A stretch of DNA of 64,000 bases. It comes from Agriotes lineatus. Lineage: Eukaryota > Arthropoda > Insecta > Coleoptera > Elateridae. The notes beneath the pieces were generated by a model. The model ran no database searches and was not told the origin of the DNA. It saw nothing but the letters and a program-made list of their open reading frames with translations. The stretch covers positions 1 through 64,000 of the forward strand of contig CALNHX010003569.1 of the NCBI GenBank assembly GCA_940337035.1, in the 5' to 3' direction. A program made the position numbers and the translations under genes. Below are positions 11,771 to 23,458 of this stretch, one piece after another (position 1 is the first letter of the stretch; each line of letters starts with the position of its first letter).

Positions 11771-12999
11771 TTTAAGGTGTCTAGGGGAATGCCATTTCAC
11801 TCTTGTGTCGTCACGCTTCCATATTTTAAAGTAAATATTTCTTGAAAATAATAATTAATAACAGCGAAATTGCATCGTCTATAATTTTAAAAGTTTGATA
11901 ATAATTTTAAAAAATTGGTTTCGTAAGTGCTCTTGCTTGATTTAATTATTTTATTTTTATCATTCGCACCAAAAGATTTGGCATGCAACTCCACATTTTA
12001 AATTAAATATTTCTTGAAAATTATAATTTATAACAGCGGAATTGCTTCGTCCATAATTTTAAAAGCTTGATAATAATTTTAAAAACTGCTTTCGTAATTG
12101 CTCTTGCTTTATTTAATCATTTATGTTTATCATTCGCCCCAACAAGCCGTGGCTTGTCGTACCGTGGCCAAGAGATTTTGCCGCAACTGTTGGATCCTGT
12201 ATAAAAATTCAAACACACTTTTCTCGATGGCCTATTGGTCTATGTGCTTGTTTAAATTTATGCTCAAATTTCATAATAATATCAATTTTAAACTTTGTCT
12301 GAAATGGCACGGCAGCTTTATGGTCAAAGAAATTTGCAAATGCTCCATCACCCGTGGCAATCCGCCTGCGTTTACTTAAAATTCTTTAAAATTAGAGTCA
12401 ATCTTCAAGTGGTTTTCGGATTCCTTCGGAAATATAAATTTTATACTTTTTGCTACAGCTGCCGTTTATAATTTTTACAACTGTTCGATTCTCTATACAC
12501 ATCATATTAATTTTACCTGATATTATATAGATATGTTTTTATCTGACCACAGGACGTTCATCAAACTTTATTTAGGAATAATAAAAATTAAATTTCTTGT
12601 AAAGGAGGATGTCCTCCTCGATCCGCTAATCTACAAATCCTAACAATTTAAAATAAGACAGATTGACCGCTAGGGTCTGAAGTGCATAAAGTGAACAAAC
12701 GCTTGTCAATTTACAGGAAAAGTCATAGCGTTTTCTCAAAAAAGCCCTGTAATTTCGACGACATGACAGTTTTGTTTATATGGATGTATTCAACCCCGTT
12801 CGAAAAACACGACACCGCCCAAAACTGGATATTTACAAGAAAGCTACGTTTTGTTCTCCAACAAAGCTGAAATAAAAACTACGATGTTGAAATAAACGGG
12901 TCCCTGTTATATCAATAAAATCGGTGGTCACTTTCTTTATTTGTATATATGTATGTATCTTTGTTCGCTATCTAATCCGAAGATACTGAATCGATTAAA

Positions 13000-13254
13000 A
13001 TGTATGACTGCTTAAAAATTTGCAAATTTTTAGACTTATATGGTAGGTCGGCTTTTATGAACAGCCATTTTATAATAGGTGGCCGAGATATTTCGATAAA
13101 TTGTATTTATGTAGGTAGTTATTTCTATAAAATTATTATAGATATCTTGGTTCAAAAAACTTCTATCTTAAAACACACAACACTCATTTTTAAATTAGTT
13201 TATTCACTGCAGCTCTACTGCTGCAATTTTATGTTTAACCTACATGATTTTTAA
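13000..13254 (+). CDS. Unrecognised 84-codon ORF in left TIR
   Basis: Open frame of 84 codons starting MYDCLKICKFLDLYG. The mirror copy in the right TIR (22035-22289, minus) differs at about two bases and one residue (K to I), a closer match than most of the rest of the arms. It is rich in aromatic and hydrophobic residues and lacks a family signature. It could be a small element-encoded protein, or simply a segment recently homogenised between the arms. Confidence 0.25.
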   Translation: MYDCLKICKFLDLYGRSAFMNSHFIIGGRDISINCIYVGSYFYKIIIDILVQKTSILKHTTLIFKLVYSLQLYCCNFMFNLHDF

Positions 13255-14482
13255 TTACGAAAAGAAAAATATCGTAAGTATTATTAAAAACCGACACTAA
13301 ACTTGTGCATTCATATCTAACAGCATTTCGAGAAGCAAAAGTTCAATTAAGTAGACGGTGTGTATTTGTATTACAACGTTTTATCATAAATATTATCGAA
13401 ACTATTTAAAACTTTTACATTCACGGTAGATTGATCGATTTAATGTTACAATTTCCACATCACGTCACATAAAATTTTACAACAACAATATTTTTTATTC
13501 AACTCTCATTGAAAACATCTCCTGCCACCATCATTTAGATAAACAAAATTTCAGTTACGTAGGCTCGTGGTTAATTTTTATTACGTACAATTTATCAAAA
13601 ACGTATGTGTTGACAACAAAATAACATAAATTTGAATAAAAATTACGCAATTACACATCACCTCTCTTGAAATTTTACAAAAATCGCCATCATGTCACAT
13701 AAAGTTCTACAAAAACGATATTTCTATGCAACATCCGATTAAATTTTAATAAAAAACCAGTAATTGCATTGAAACTAGAAGGAAAATTTCAGTAACGTAG
13801 ACTAGCTGTTCATTTTTATTACAAAAGTTCGTGTACAATTTATCAAAATACGTATGTGATGACCACAAATTAACATACATTTGAATAAAAATCAGGCAAT
13901 TACACATCATGTCACGTGAAATTGTACAAAAAAACGACACTTTTATTCAGTACTCGATAAAAAACGCACCATTTCACATCATTTTACTTAAAATTATCAC
14001 AATTCGTTTTACAAAACGATTTTATAATAACGAAAATTATGAAAAATTAGTTTTAGAGTTATTTCTAAGCATAATTTTGCAAATGTTTTGCACTTTTTTA
14101 TAAATTGCAATTACATCACGCTATTATGAAATCGTAGTTTGATTTATTTGGATTTTCGTCACTTTGTGTATCTATAAAATAACTTTAAATACTAATATTT
14201 TAGTTTTTAGATTTTTTATTATTGCAGATTCCTGAAAAAACAAAAACAGGGTAGAAATAAAAACTCAAACACTTTGTAATAAACAAATATATTGTTCTTA
14301 TTTCTTAAAATATTTAATAATAATAAATAAATGTACAGTTGAATGGCTTATTTTCTAAAAATCACTTAGCCAATTTACGAAACTGTAGTTTGAGGCTCAC
14401 AACATTTCAAATTAAAAAGGCTGCAAGTAATAAAATCAGAATGCGTTTACATGAGATCGTAGAACAAATTTTATTGGGAATT

Positions 14483-15251
14483 TTAAAGATTAAGACGTTC
14501 CCAATCCAGAATTCCAGACGTTTTGGATGTTGATGAACTCTGCCTTACCGATGTTTTTCTAACGGCCCCTTTTTGGAGGCGCTTTCTTATCGACGTTTTA
14601 CTGACTGCACCTTTTTGCTGTGGACTTGATTGAGTAGTTGGTGTTTTTAATTTATATTCGAAATCGGTCTCGCAGTTATCAGTTTTCACTTCGGTTTTCC
14701 CTGTATCACCAGACTGGGCTGGCACCTTTTGCTGTTTAGGCTTAGCTCGCAGCACATAAGCAACGTTAAGATCTTTGACGTAATCAGCAAACTGTAGGCG
14801 GCCGGGTGGATTATTAGTTTTTCGAGGTCTCAGAGCGTCGTTAACTAAATCGACTATGGTAGACGCCGGTAACATTTCACCTTTTATAGTAACTGTGCCC
14901 TTGTGATCCCAGCTCATATCGTTTGATGCACTTAGAATGCGTAGGAGAACTTCAGCTTTTTTCTTACAAGCGGTGGGTGGTGTAGATAAAATATAGGCAT
15001 TTGATATGCTGTTACTACTTGTTTAAATAGGTATTTTGATTGGCTGCCGTGCCTGGTTCGTGAAATGAAGGTATCTTTGTAACACTTGGTTTTACTGCAC
15101 CCCATTTATCGTGATCGGTTAATTTGGACTTTAAAAACTTTTTGACTTTGTCATCAAGCTGTGATAATACATTTTTCCTCGTATTCTCGCCAGACTTAAA
15201 GCGCTGGACAAATTCCGGCGGGACAACCAACATCTTCTGCACATGATCCAT
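14483..15251 (-). pseudogene. Maverick-linked hypothetical protein gene, frameshifted
   Basis: The N-terminal part (15251 down to 15015) starts MDHVQKMLVVPPEFVQRF and includes VLSQLDDKVKKFLKS. After a frame change near 15010 the C-terminal part (about 14975 down to 14483) reads KKKAEVLLRILSASND, MSWDHKGTVTIKG, PASTIVDLVNDALRPRKT and a basic, S/T-rich tail. The pattern LSxLDxxxxxxL...KAxxLL...W...G...G(S/A)xIVDLVND.LRxRK resembles hypothetical proteins I have seen encoded next to Maverick-type integrases in invertebrates; its function is not established. The last residues (TSKTSGILDWE) are encoded inside the left TIR. The tail contains a duplicated QKGAVxKTSxR unit. Confidence 0.55.
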
Positions 15252-15347
15252 TTTATTCGAAAATATAACTCAGCCGTTTGTTCTGGTAGAGCCGTCTTGA
15301 ATAAAATAACTTAAAATCAAGACTCTCATAATAGATATATAAAAATA

Positions 15348-15429
15348 TGGCAGGTGCGGGAATCGAACCCGCATCCTGTCTCGAGACCAGAGCTTAAATC
15401 TGACGCCTTAACCATTTGGCCAACCTGCT
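15348..15429 (-). tRNA. tRNA-Leu (anticodon UAA)
   Basis: On the minus strand an 82 nt sequence starts AGCAGGTTGGCCAAATGG and ends GGTTCGATTCCCGC plus acceptor. The acceptor stem pairs at six of seven positions (A1 opposite C72), the T-arm pairs perfectly (GCGGG/CCCGC), and the anticodon loop TTTAAGC is closed by CAGA/TCTG, giving anticodon TAA. The long variable arm (TCTCGAGA...) is the class II feature expected for leucine. A and B boxes are intact, and a T-run follows the 3' end as a Pol III stop. It lies in the unique centre of the Polinton-like element. Confidence 0.85.
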
Positions 15430-15497
15430 TCCCTGTATAAACGAGCACTCTCTGCATAATTAAGAAAGAAAACATATAGTTTAAAAACCTTCTATTT

Positions 15498-16140
15498 GCA
15501 ATTTCATATAAATTAAGTCATGTACAAAGTTCTAAACCGGAATTGATATATACCTATCGAATGACTTGACCCTCAGCTGACCTTTTATTATTATTTGTCG
15601 TGATTCGTCATCGCTGAGTTTTACAAGAACCAACCTGTCTGCTATGCGAAGCACGCAATGTTTCCAACCCCTTTTATTTAAAAATTTGTAAAACCAGAGG
15701 TCCAAGCTGAAGCCGCACTACCTCGTTTAAACCATTGTGCTCTGTTACCTGGTGCATCTGAAGATGGCCTCCAGAAGAATTAATAACTGCCGGGATGCAA
15801 CCGTACTTTTTGCAATTTTATACAATATTTCATATAAATTAAGTCATGTACAAATTTCTAAATCGGGTTTAATATATATTTATCGAATGACTTGACCCTC
15901 AGCTGACGTTTTATTATTATTTGTCGTGATTGGTCATCGCTGAATTTTACAAGAACCAACCTGTCTACTATGCGACGCACGCAATATTTCCACCCTCTTT
16001 TATTTTAAAATTTGTAAAACCAGAGGTCCAAGCTGATGCCGCACTACCTCGTTTTAAAACCATTGTGCTCTGTTACCTGGTGCATCTGAAGATGGCCCCC
16101 AGAAGAATTAATAACTGCCAGGATGTAACCGCACCTTACA
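15498..16140 (+). repeat. Tandem duplication, two units of about 315 bp
   Basis: Unit 1 (about 15498-15812) and unit 2 (about 15825-16140) share CATATAAATTAAGTCATGTA, the block GACTTGACCCTCAGCTGAC, and a 3' end with ATG GC(C/T) (T/C)CC AGA AGA ATT AAT AAC TGC. Each unit therefore carries the 5' flank and first codons of the plus-strand gene that follows; only unit 2 leads into the longer frame. Confidence 0.75.
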
Positions 16141-16534
16141 GCAGGACATCAATTGCAGAATCAAGTAAGAAAAAGACAAAACCAAGTAATAAAATGCAGT
16201 TTCCAAATAAAAACCAACACCGGGCAGCGCTAGCACCACCGCAGATAATAGTTGTTGACGAAGAAATCCGGGGACCATCGTCAACTAACCGGACCTGGCG
16301 AAGATCTGAAGCTGATTGTGCCGGAGACCATGCCTCACTGTGACGTAACAACAGACACCCAAATCCAGGACAAACAGCTCTGTCGTGAGAAGAAGCGGAT
16401 ATTGTGTGATTTTTGTGTGTCTCTAAACAATACAATTGCAGAATCAAGTAAGAAAAAGACATCCCCTTTTAATAAAAAGACAAAGCTAAGTAATAAAAAG
16501 ACAAAGCCAAGTAATAAAAAGACAAAGCCAAGTA
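16092..16534 (+). pseudogene. Element gene, 5' part with duplicated module, split by LINE
   Basis: It starts MAPRRINNCQDVTAPYS at the ATG in the second copy of the upstream duplication. It continues through KTKPSNKMQFPNKNQHRAA and QIIVVD, changes frame near 16300, then reads CDVTTDT, LCREKKRILCDFCV and a lysine-rich repeat (NKKTK(P/L)S, several copies). The same MQFPNKNQ...CREKKR..CDFCV module recurs at 20172-20379 past the nested retrotransposon, so the module was duplicated or the gene had two. The cysteines in LCDFC might bind metal. I do not recognise the family. Confidence 0.45.
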
Positions 16535-16743
16535 CCTATATCCAATATGGCGTCGGAGTAAACGCACGGCATATTTCTGCTCCTAAAATTGTGCTGTTTT
16601 AAAGGAATGGTGGGCAGTTATTGTACAATTTTGTGCTATATTTACAAACATTTACTGGTCTAGTGTACTGCAAGATATTTTAGTCAAGATAAAGTATTCA
16701 GTGTGCCTTAATAAATTTAAAAGAAGTCGATTTCTTCGGCAAA

Positions 16744-17496
16744 ATGGTCAACACTCGCACCAATACTTCCGCCGGTGGGGACAACGTTAGTGGAGAGCAA
16801 GAACGGTATGATAACATACTGCAACAATTAAAACAATTGTGGAATCTCAAAATATGTTACTTAGTGAGCAAAAACATTTAACTACTGCCATGGCAGCCTG
16901 TCAAGAGGATATTGCTGATATCAACCGTACGTTATCTAAATTTGATGCAAAAATCAATCAATGTGCAACAGACATCGAAATTCTACAGATGGATAAAGCT
17001 ACACTGCAGAAAAAGTTAGATGATACTATCACTGAACTACACAAAGCAGAACAATATTCGAGACGCCACACCTTAGAAATTGTAGGCGTTCCTATGGCTT
17101 CCCATGAAAACGCAATGGAGATTTTAAAATTAATTGCAGCATGTTAAAGAAGATATGATAGATGCAATTCATAGGCTGAGAAAATTTGGTAATAATCATC
17201 CACATATTGTCGTAAAATTTGTAAGAAGAGGTGAGAGGGACGAATTCTTACGTAAATTTAAGATCAAGAGAACCGTATCTGTATTAGATATTGGAATGGT
17301 TGCTACAGGAAATATTTATGTGCGAGAATCATTAACCAGTGTAAACAAAAAGTTTTTTTCTGGAGCATTAGATATCAAAAAGAAATTCAACTACAAATAT
17401 CTGTGGACCCATTACGGTCAAATTTATCTGCGTAAAAAAGATGGAACTGCGGTCATTCCGATTTACAGTTTAGCGGACCTTCAAATTTTGAAGTAA
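16744..17496 (+). pseudogene. ORF1 protein of nested CR1-like element
   Basis: The ATG at 16744 (MVNTRTNTSAGGDN) leads after a frameshift into a coiled coil (about 16839-17040, heptad pattern in KFDAKINQCATDIEILQ). The motif EQYSRRHTLEIVGVP follows, then after another frameshift (about 17135) an RRM-like and C-terminal part with HIVVKFVRRGERDEF, IYVRESLTSVNKKFF and YGQIYLRKKDG. This order matches ORF1p of CR1/L1-type elements, an RNA-binding trimer that coats element RNA. Two frameshifts make it inactive. Confidence 0.7.
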
Positions 17497-17630
17497 AAAC
17501 TATTGCGGTTATTTACTATTTACTGTTTATTTATGTATGAATTTATTTTTAATGTATATTCATTTTGAATTGATTTCATTTGTATGATGTCATTTATTAA
17601 AAATGTATATTATTTACTTTCTTATAAATC

Positions 17631-19848
17631 ATGTATAATTGTTTAAAAATTTGCTATTTAAATGTTCGTTCACTTTTAGGTAGCTTCTCTGATTTCAAGG
17701 ATCACGTTTTGTCTACTCATATGGTGGATGTCACGGAAACATGGTTATCGCAGAACATGGCTGATAATTTAGTTGAGATCCCGGGTTTTTATTTCATAAG
17801 GAATGATAAAATGACGAACACTTGGGGTGGAGGAATTGGTATGTATATTAGAAAGGGCTTGGAGTTCACTGTTTCACACGTTGATAACAATAGCGTCGCT
17901 ATCGAACAGCTATGGATAAAAGTTAAAACAAAAAAAGCTAGTTTAATTATTGGTACCATATACAGACGACAGGAGTGTAATTGTGTTGAATTTCTGAGTG
18001 CGTTTGAAAATTCGTTTACTGCTTTATTGCCTACTGCAGACGAGCTACTCTGTATCGGTGATTTTAATGTAGATTTGCTTAAATTCAGTGATGTTCACTG
18101 CATTCAGTTTAATTCTATGCTTGAAGCATTTGGATTTAAGCAGATTATTTCAGAACCAACACGAATTACAAGCAACAGTTCTACTTTAATAGACCTTATT
18201 ATTGTACACAATGACAAGAGTATTTCGAATGCAGGGGCAATTGATATGCACCACATGCGACTATCCTTTGGCCGCTGAAAGTAGCACTCATTTTCTGTAT
18301 ATTTATCGCGACTTTTCCAATTTTAGTTACATGCATTTTTGTAATGATCTAAAATCTCTAGATTGGAATAACATCTATGAAATTTCTGAAATTAATGAGA
18401 AGTTACAGTTTCTTAATGAGAACATCTTGCAGCTATTTAATAAGCATACCTGTTTAAAATGGTGAAAATTACAAATGATATCTATTCGTGACAAAGCACT
18501 AAGAAAATTCAAACGCACAAAGAACCGCGTGCACTGGGAGTATTATAAATTATTGCGAAATTATACTACGTTTGCAGGAAGACGAAAAAAAAAAGCATAC
18601 CTTGAACATCGTATTCGCAATAAGGGTTCTAGAACTATATGGAAGGAACTAAATAATATTGGAATATACGGGGGTCTCAGAGCTACTGATATTCCTTTAT
18701 ATCTACAAGATGTCAATTTAATTAATTCTACCTTTGTTGACATAAGTAACAATTCTGGTGATTGTAATTTAGACTTAGTAAATTATTATATGAATAATCT
18801 TATAAAAAATTTTAACGTTAAAATGGATTTTTTCGAAATATCGGAAATTGACGTGTTAAAGGTTATTACTACTATTAAAACTAAAGCTACTGGCTGTGAT
18901 GGTATTAGTATTGGTATGATAGAAATGTGTTGTCCTTTTCTGTTGCCATTTATTACCCATATAATTAATTTCTGTTTAATAAATAACGTTTGTCCAGATA
19001 CATGGAAATGTGCCAACGTCATTCCGCTTCCAAAAATTAGTCAACCTAAGGATTTTAAAGACCTCCGCCCTATCCAGCATCTTGCCGGTATTTTCGAAGA
19101 TTTTTGAGAACATTTTAGTTCAACAAATTAACCAACATCTTAATCTACATGACATTTTACCACATATTCAATCTGGTTTTAGGGCTGGTTACAGTTGCAC
19201 AACTACGCTTTTAAATATTACTGATGATATTCTATCTGCTATCGATGCCAATAAGTTATCGGTAGTTGTGCTTCTGGACTACTCTAAAGCATTTGATACG
19301 ATTAACCACACTACTTTGATTGCTCTATTTCATTTTATTGGTTTTAACAATAATGCTACTTCTCTTATTAAAAATTATTTAACTAACAGATCTCAGAAAG
19401 TTATTTTAAATAAAAAATACTCTACTCCATGTGCTGTACTTGCTGGTGTTCCACAAGGCTCAGTTCTTGGTCCTCTTTTGTTTTCAATATAAGGCTAATT
19501 TTTGGAATTAGAAAATATGAATCTGTTTCTTCCAAGATAAGTGAGGTAAAATGGCTTAACATGAACAACAGAAGAACTCTACATGCTTTATGTTTATTTC
19601 ACAAAATTATTACTACTGAAACTTCTCCATACCTTTTTAATAAAATTAAGTTTACTTCTACTAGTCATTCATTTGATCTTAGAAATAAAAATATAATTGC
19701 TATTCCATTGCACAAGTCTCAATTGTATAAACGATCATTTAGTTATAATATTGCCAGTTCTTATAATAGTTTACCTAAAAAATTTAAATCTTTATCATTA
19801 TCTAATTTTAAACTGCATCTCTGTCGTTTCTTAATGGGTAGACAATAA
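17631..19848 (+). pseudogene. ORF2 (endonuclease-RT) of nested CR1-like element
   Basis: The APE-type endonuclease (17631-18278) keeps LNVRSLL, TETWL, GGGIGMYIRKG, GTIYRR, GDFNVDLL and STLIDLI, but the last catalytic SDH-type motif is lost in IDMHHMR. RT blocks follow: TGCDGISIGM, WKCANVIPLPK, and after a frameshift QSGFRAGYSCTTTL, LLDYSKAFDTINH and AGVPQGSVLGPLLFS. At about 19490 the frame jumps straight to the C-terminal tail (VSSKISEVKWL ... LSLSNFKLHLC). The segment with the YADD/FADD box has been deleted, so RT activity is impossible. Confidence 0.8.
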
Positions 19849-20147
19849 TGTTTTTTTTTGCTTGAGTATTATTTGATTTTTTCAGCACCTCTCAACTAAA
19901 CTAAACTACTGAACGATTGTCCTTGCTTCTCTTTTATTTTCTTTCTTTCTTCCTTTATTTTTTTTAAATTTTAATCTAATTCTCTTTTAATTTTCACATA
20001 TTGTATGGGGTTAAGTGTTAGAACAGACTGCTATTAATTTAGCATGTCTGAACTTCGCCCCTTTGAACCTTGTTACCCAGTTACTATGTAAATTATGTTA
20101 CGTATATTTTCTTTGGTTGGTTCAATAAACGGCATTATTATTATTAT

Positions 20148-20846
20148 AAAAAGACAAAACCAAGTAAGAAAATGCAGTTTCCAAATAAAAACCAACACCG
20201 GGCAGCGCTAGCATCGCCGCAGATAATAGTTGTTGACGCAGAGACCCTGGGCCCATCACCACAGCAAACAGGCATGCATAGTCATGACGTAACAACGGAT
20301 ACCCCGACCGAGAACAAACATATCTGTCGTGAGAAGAAGCGGTTATTGTGTGATTTTTGTGTGCCTCTAAACAATAGCTCTAGCAAAGTTGTTCATTTAG
20401 GCCTGGATTCTTATAAAAACTTTTCACCTGTGGTAAGAATTCTGAATACCTACGGCTTAGGTGTTTCATTCACGGCGGAGGCGTTCATTGTTTTTCTGGA
20501 GGCTCTACCAGACATGTTTGTGATGGCGAAACAAGGAACTTTTAAATGTGATTTAAGTGAACATACAGTGGAACATGTGACCAACGACACTTGCAGGATT
20601 ATTACAAAGGACCCCACGAACAAATTTACACTTTACGTGACGTATGACACGCTGTCAAATTTACTGCCTATGCATAACTTAATGGTGGTTAAAATCAACG
20701 GCTTGAAACGTGCAACATGTAATTTCGCAGCAATAAAACAAAGGACATCAACATCTAAAACGTCTGGAATTCTGGATTGGGAGCGTCCTAATCTTAAAAA
20801 TTCCACAATAAAATTTGTTCTACGATCTCATATAAACGAATTCTGA
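20148..20846 (+). pseudogene. Element gene, 3' part, unknown function
   Basis: The frame resumes after the nested retrotransposon with KTKPSKKMQFPNKNQ, LCDFCVPLNN, then a globular part SSSKVVHLGLDSYKNF, EAFIVFLEALPDMFV, GTFKCDLSEHTVEHV and TLYVTYDTLSNLLPMHNLMV. It ends TSKTSGILDWERPNLKN inside the right TIR, the same C-terminus as the oppositely directed gene at 14483-15251. The globular region has the look of a small beta-rich element protein; I cannot name it. Confidence 0.5.
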
Positions 20847-22034
20847 TTTTATTACTTGCAGCTTTTTTAATTTGAAATGTTGTGCAACTCAAACTACAGT
20901 TTTGTAAATTGGCTAGGTGATTTTTAGAAAATAAGCCATTCAACTCTACATTTACTTCTATATTATTAAATATTCAACGAAATAACAACAATATATTTGT
21001 TTATTATAAAGTGTTTTGAGTTTTTATTTCTACCCTCTTTTTGCTTTTTCAGGAATCTGCAATAACAAGAAATCTAAAAGCTAAAATATTAGTATTTGAA
21101 GTTATTTTACAGATACAAAGTGACGAAAATCCAAATAAATCAAACTACGATTTTATAATAGCGTGATGTAATTTAAAAAATTTCGATTTATTTGAATTTT
21201 GAGAAATGCAATTTATAAAAAAGTGCAAAACATTTGCAAAATTATGCTTAGAAATAACTCTAAAACTGTTTTTTTATGATTTTCGTTATTATAAAATCGT
21301 TTTGTAAAAAGAATTGTGATAATTTTAAGTGAAATTATGTGGGATGGTGCATTTCTTTATCGCGCATTGAATAAAAATGTAGTTGTTTTTGTATAATTTC
21401 AAGTAACATGATGTCTAATTGCCTGATTTTTATTCAAATCTATGTTAATTTTTGGTCAGCACATACGTATTTTGATAAATTGTACACGAACTTTTGTAAT
21501 AAAAATGAACAGCGAGTCTACGTTATTGAAATTTTGCTTCTAGTTTCAATGCAATTACTGGTTTTTTATTAAAATTTAATCGGACGTTGCATAGAAATAT
21601 CGTTTTTGTAGAACTTTATGTGACATGATGGCGATTTTTGTAAAATTTCAAGAGAGGTGATGTGTAATTGCGTAATTTTTATTCAAATTTATGTTATTTT
21701 GTTGTCAACACATACGTATTTTGATAAATTGTACGTAATAAAAATTAACCACGAGCCTACGGTGACAGGAGATGTTTTCAATGAGAGTTGAATAAAAATA
21801 TTGTTGTTGTAGAATTTTATGTGACGTGATGTGGAAATTGTAACATTAAATCGATCAATCTACCGTGAATGTAAAAGTTTTAAATAGTTTCGATAATATT
21901 TATGATAAAACGTTGTAATACAAATACACACCGTCTACTTAATTGAACTTTTGCTTCTCGAAATGCTGTTAGATATAAATGCACAAGTTTAGTGTCGGTT
22001 TTTAATAATACCTACGATATTTTTCTTTTCGTAA

Positions 22035-22289
22035 TTAAAAATCATGTAGGTTAAACATAAAATTACAGCAGTAGAGCTGCAGTGAATAAACTAATTTAAA
22101 AATGAGTGTTGTGTGTTTTAAGATAGAAGTTATTTGAACCAAGATATCTATAATAATTTTATAGAAATAACTACCTACATAAATACAATTTATCGAAATA
22201 TCTCGGCCACCTATTATAAAATGGCTGTTCATAAAAGCCGACCTACCATATAAGTCTAAAAATTTGCAAATTTTTAAGCAGTCATACAT
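22035..22289 (-). CDS. Unrecognised 84-codon ORF in right TIR
   Basis: Mirror copy of the ORF at 13000-13254, one residue different. Start, stop and length are identical. No family signature is visible. Confidence 0.25.
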   Translation of the reverse strand: MYDCLKICKFLDLYGRSAFMNSHFIIGGRDISINCIYVGSYFYKIIIDILVQITSILKHTTLIFKLVYSLQLYCCNFMFNLHDF

Positions 22290-23376
22290 TTTAATCGGCT
22301 TAGTATCTTCGGATTAGATAGCGAACAAAAATACATACATTTATACAAATAAAGAAAGTGACCACCGATTTTATTGATATAACAGGGACCCGTTTATTTC
22401 AACATCGTAGTTTTTATTTCAGCTTTGTTGGAAAACAAAACGCAGCTTTCTTGTAAATATCCAGTTTTGGGCGGTGTCGTGTTTTTCGAACGGGATTGAA
22501 AACACCCATACAAACAAAACTGTCATGTCGTCAAAATTACAGGGCTTTGTTTGAGAAAACGCTATGACTTTTCTTGTAAATTGACAAGCGTTTGTTCACT
22601 TTAAGCACTTCAGACCCTCGCGGTCAATCTGTCTTATTTTAAATTGTTAGGATTTGTTGATTAGCGGATCGAGGGCCGAGCGCCGCGCCGGGAAGAAGAC
22701 ACCCTCCTTTACAGGAAATTTAATTTTTATTATTCCTAAATAAAGTTTGATGAACTTCCTGTGGTCAGATAAAGACATATCTATATAATATCAGGTAAAA
22801 TTAATATGATGTTTATAAAGGATCGAACAGTTGTAGAAATTACAAACGGCAGCTGTACCGAAAAGCATAAAATTTATATTTCCGAAGGAATCCGAAAACC
22901 ACTTGAAGATTGACTCTAATTTTAAGGAATTTTAAGTAAACGCAGGCGGATTGCCACGGGTGATGGTGCATTTGCAAATTTCTTTGACCATAAAGCTGCC
23001 GTGCCATTTCAGACAAAGTTTAAAATTGATATTATTATGAAATTTGAGCATAAATTTAAACAAGCACATAGACCAATAGGCCATCGAGAAAAGTTTGTTT
23101 AAATATTTATAGAGGATCCAATAGTTGCAGGCCAAATCTCTTGTCCGCGGTACGACAAGCCACGACCTGTTGTTGCAAATGATAAAAATAAAATTATTAA
23201 TTCCATCAAGAGCACTTACGAAACCAGTTTTTTTAAATTCTTATCAAACTTTTAAAACCATAGACGATGCAATTCCGCTGTTATAAATTATAATTTTCAA
23301 GAAATATTTACTTTAAGATATGGAAGCGTGATGACACAAGAGTGAAATGGTCTTCCCCTAGACACTTTAAAATCCT

Positions 23377-23458
23377 TAGTGGTCCGTGGTCTAGAGGCAT
23401 ACACCGATGCAGCTGAAATGTGAACACGACCGTAACGGGTTCAAATCCGAGTCGACCT
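23377..23458 (+). other. tRNA-derived sequence in right TIR
   Basis: The A-box-like TGGTCTAGAGG and the perfect B-box GGTTCAAATCC (23438-23448) are at tRNA-like spacing and are followed by GATTTTTT. The stems are degenerate. It is the counterpart of the sequence at 11687-11770 on the other arm, so the element carries two inverted Pol III-type promoters. Confidence 0.5.

Larger units (their letters stand above)
11206..14535 (+). repeat. Left terminal inverted repeat, about 3.3 kb
   Basis: It matches the reverse complement of 20746-23919 along its length, with indels that make the arms differ by about 150 bp. The inner boundary lies just after GATGTTGATG, where the arms diverge. The outer part is a patchwork of short AATTAATT-rich repeats (11240-11360). 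The inner end carries the shared C-terminal coding end and 3' flank of the two outward-facing internal genes. It is far longer than the few hundred to 1500 bp I know for Polinton TIRs. Confidence 0.85.
16535..20147 (+). mobile_element. CR1-like non-LTR element, 3.6 kb, nested insertion
   Basis: Flanked by a 19-bp target duplication AAAAAGACAAAGCCAAGTA (16516-16534) and AAAAAGACAAAACCAAGTA (20148-20166). It has a 5' region, ORF1 with a coiled coil, ORF2 with endonuclease and reverse transcriptase, and a 3' tail with AATAAA and ATTATTATTATTAT. It sits inside the Polinton-like element, which sits inside a Jockey copy, giving three layers of insertion. Both ORFs are damaged. Confidence 0.85.

Noticed and set aside
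12098..12379. ORF of 93 codons in the left TIR
   Set aside because: The mirror copy (22932-23135) keeps only the last 60 or so codons and has no start in common; no family pattern.
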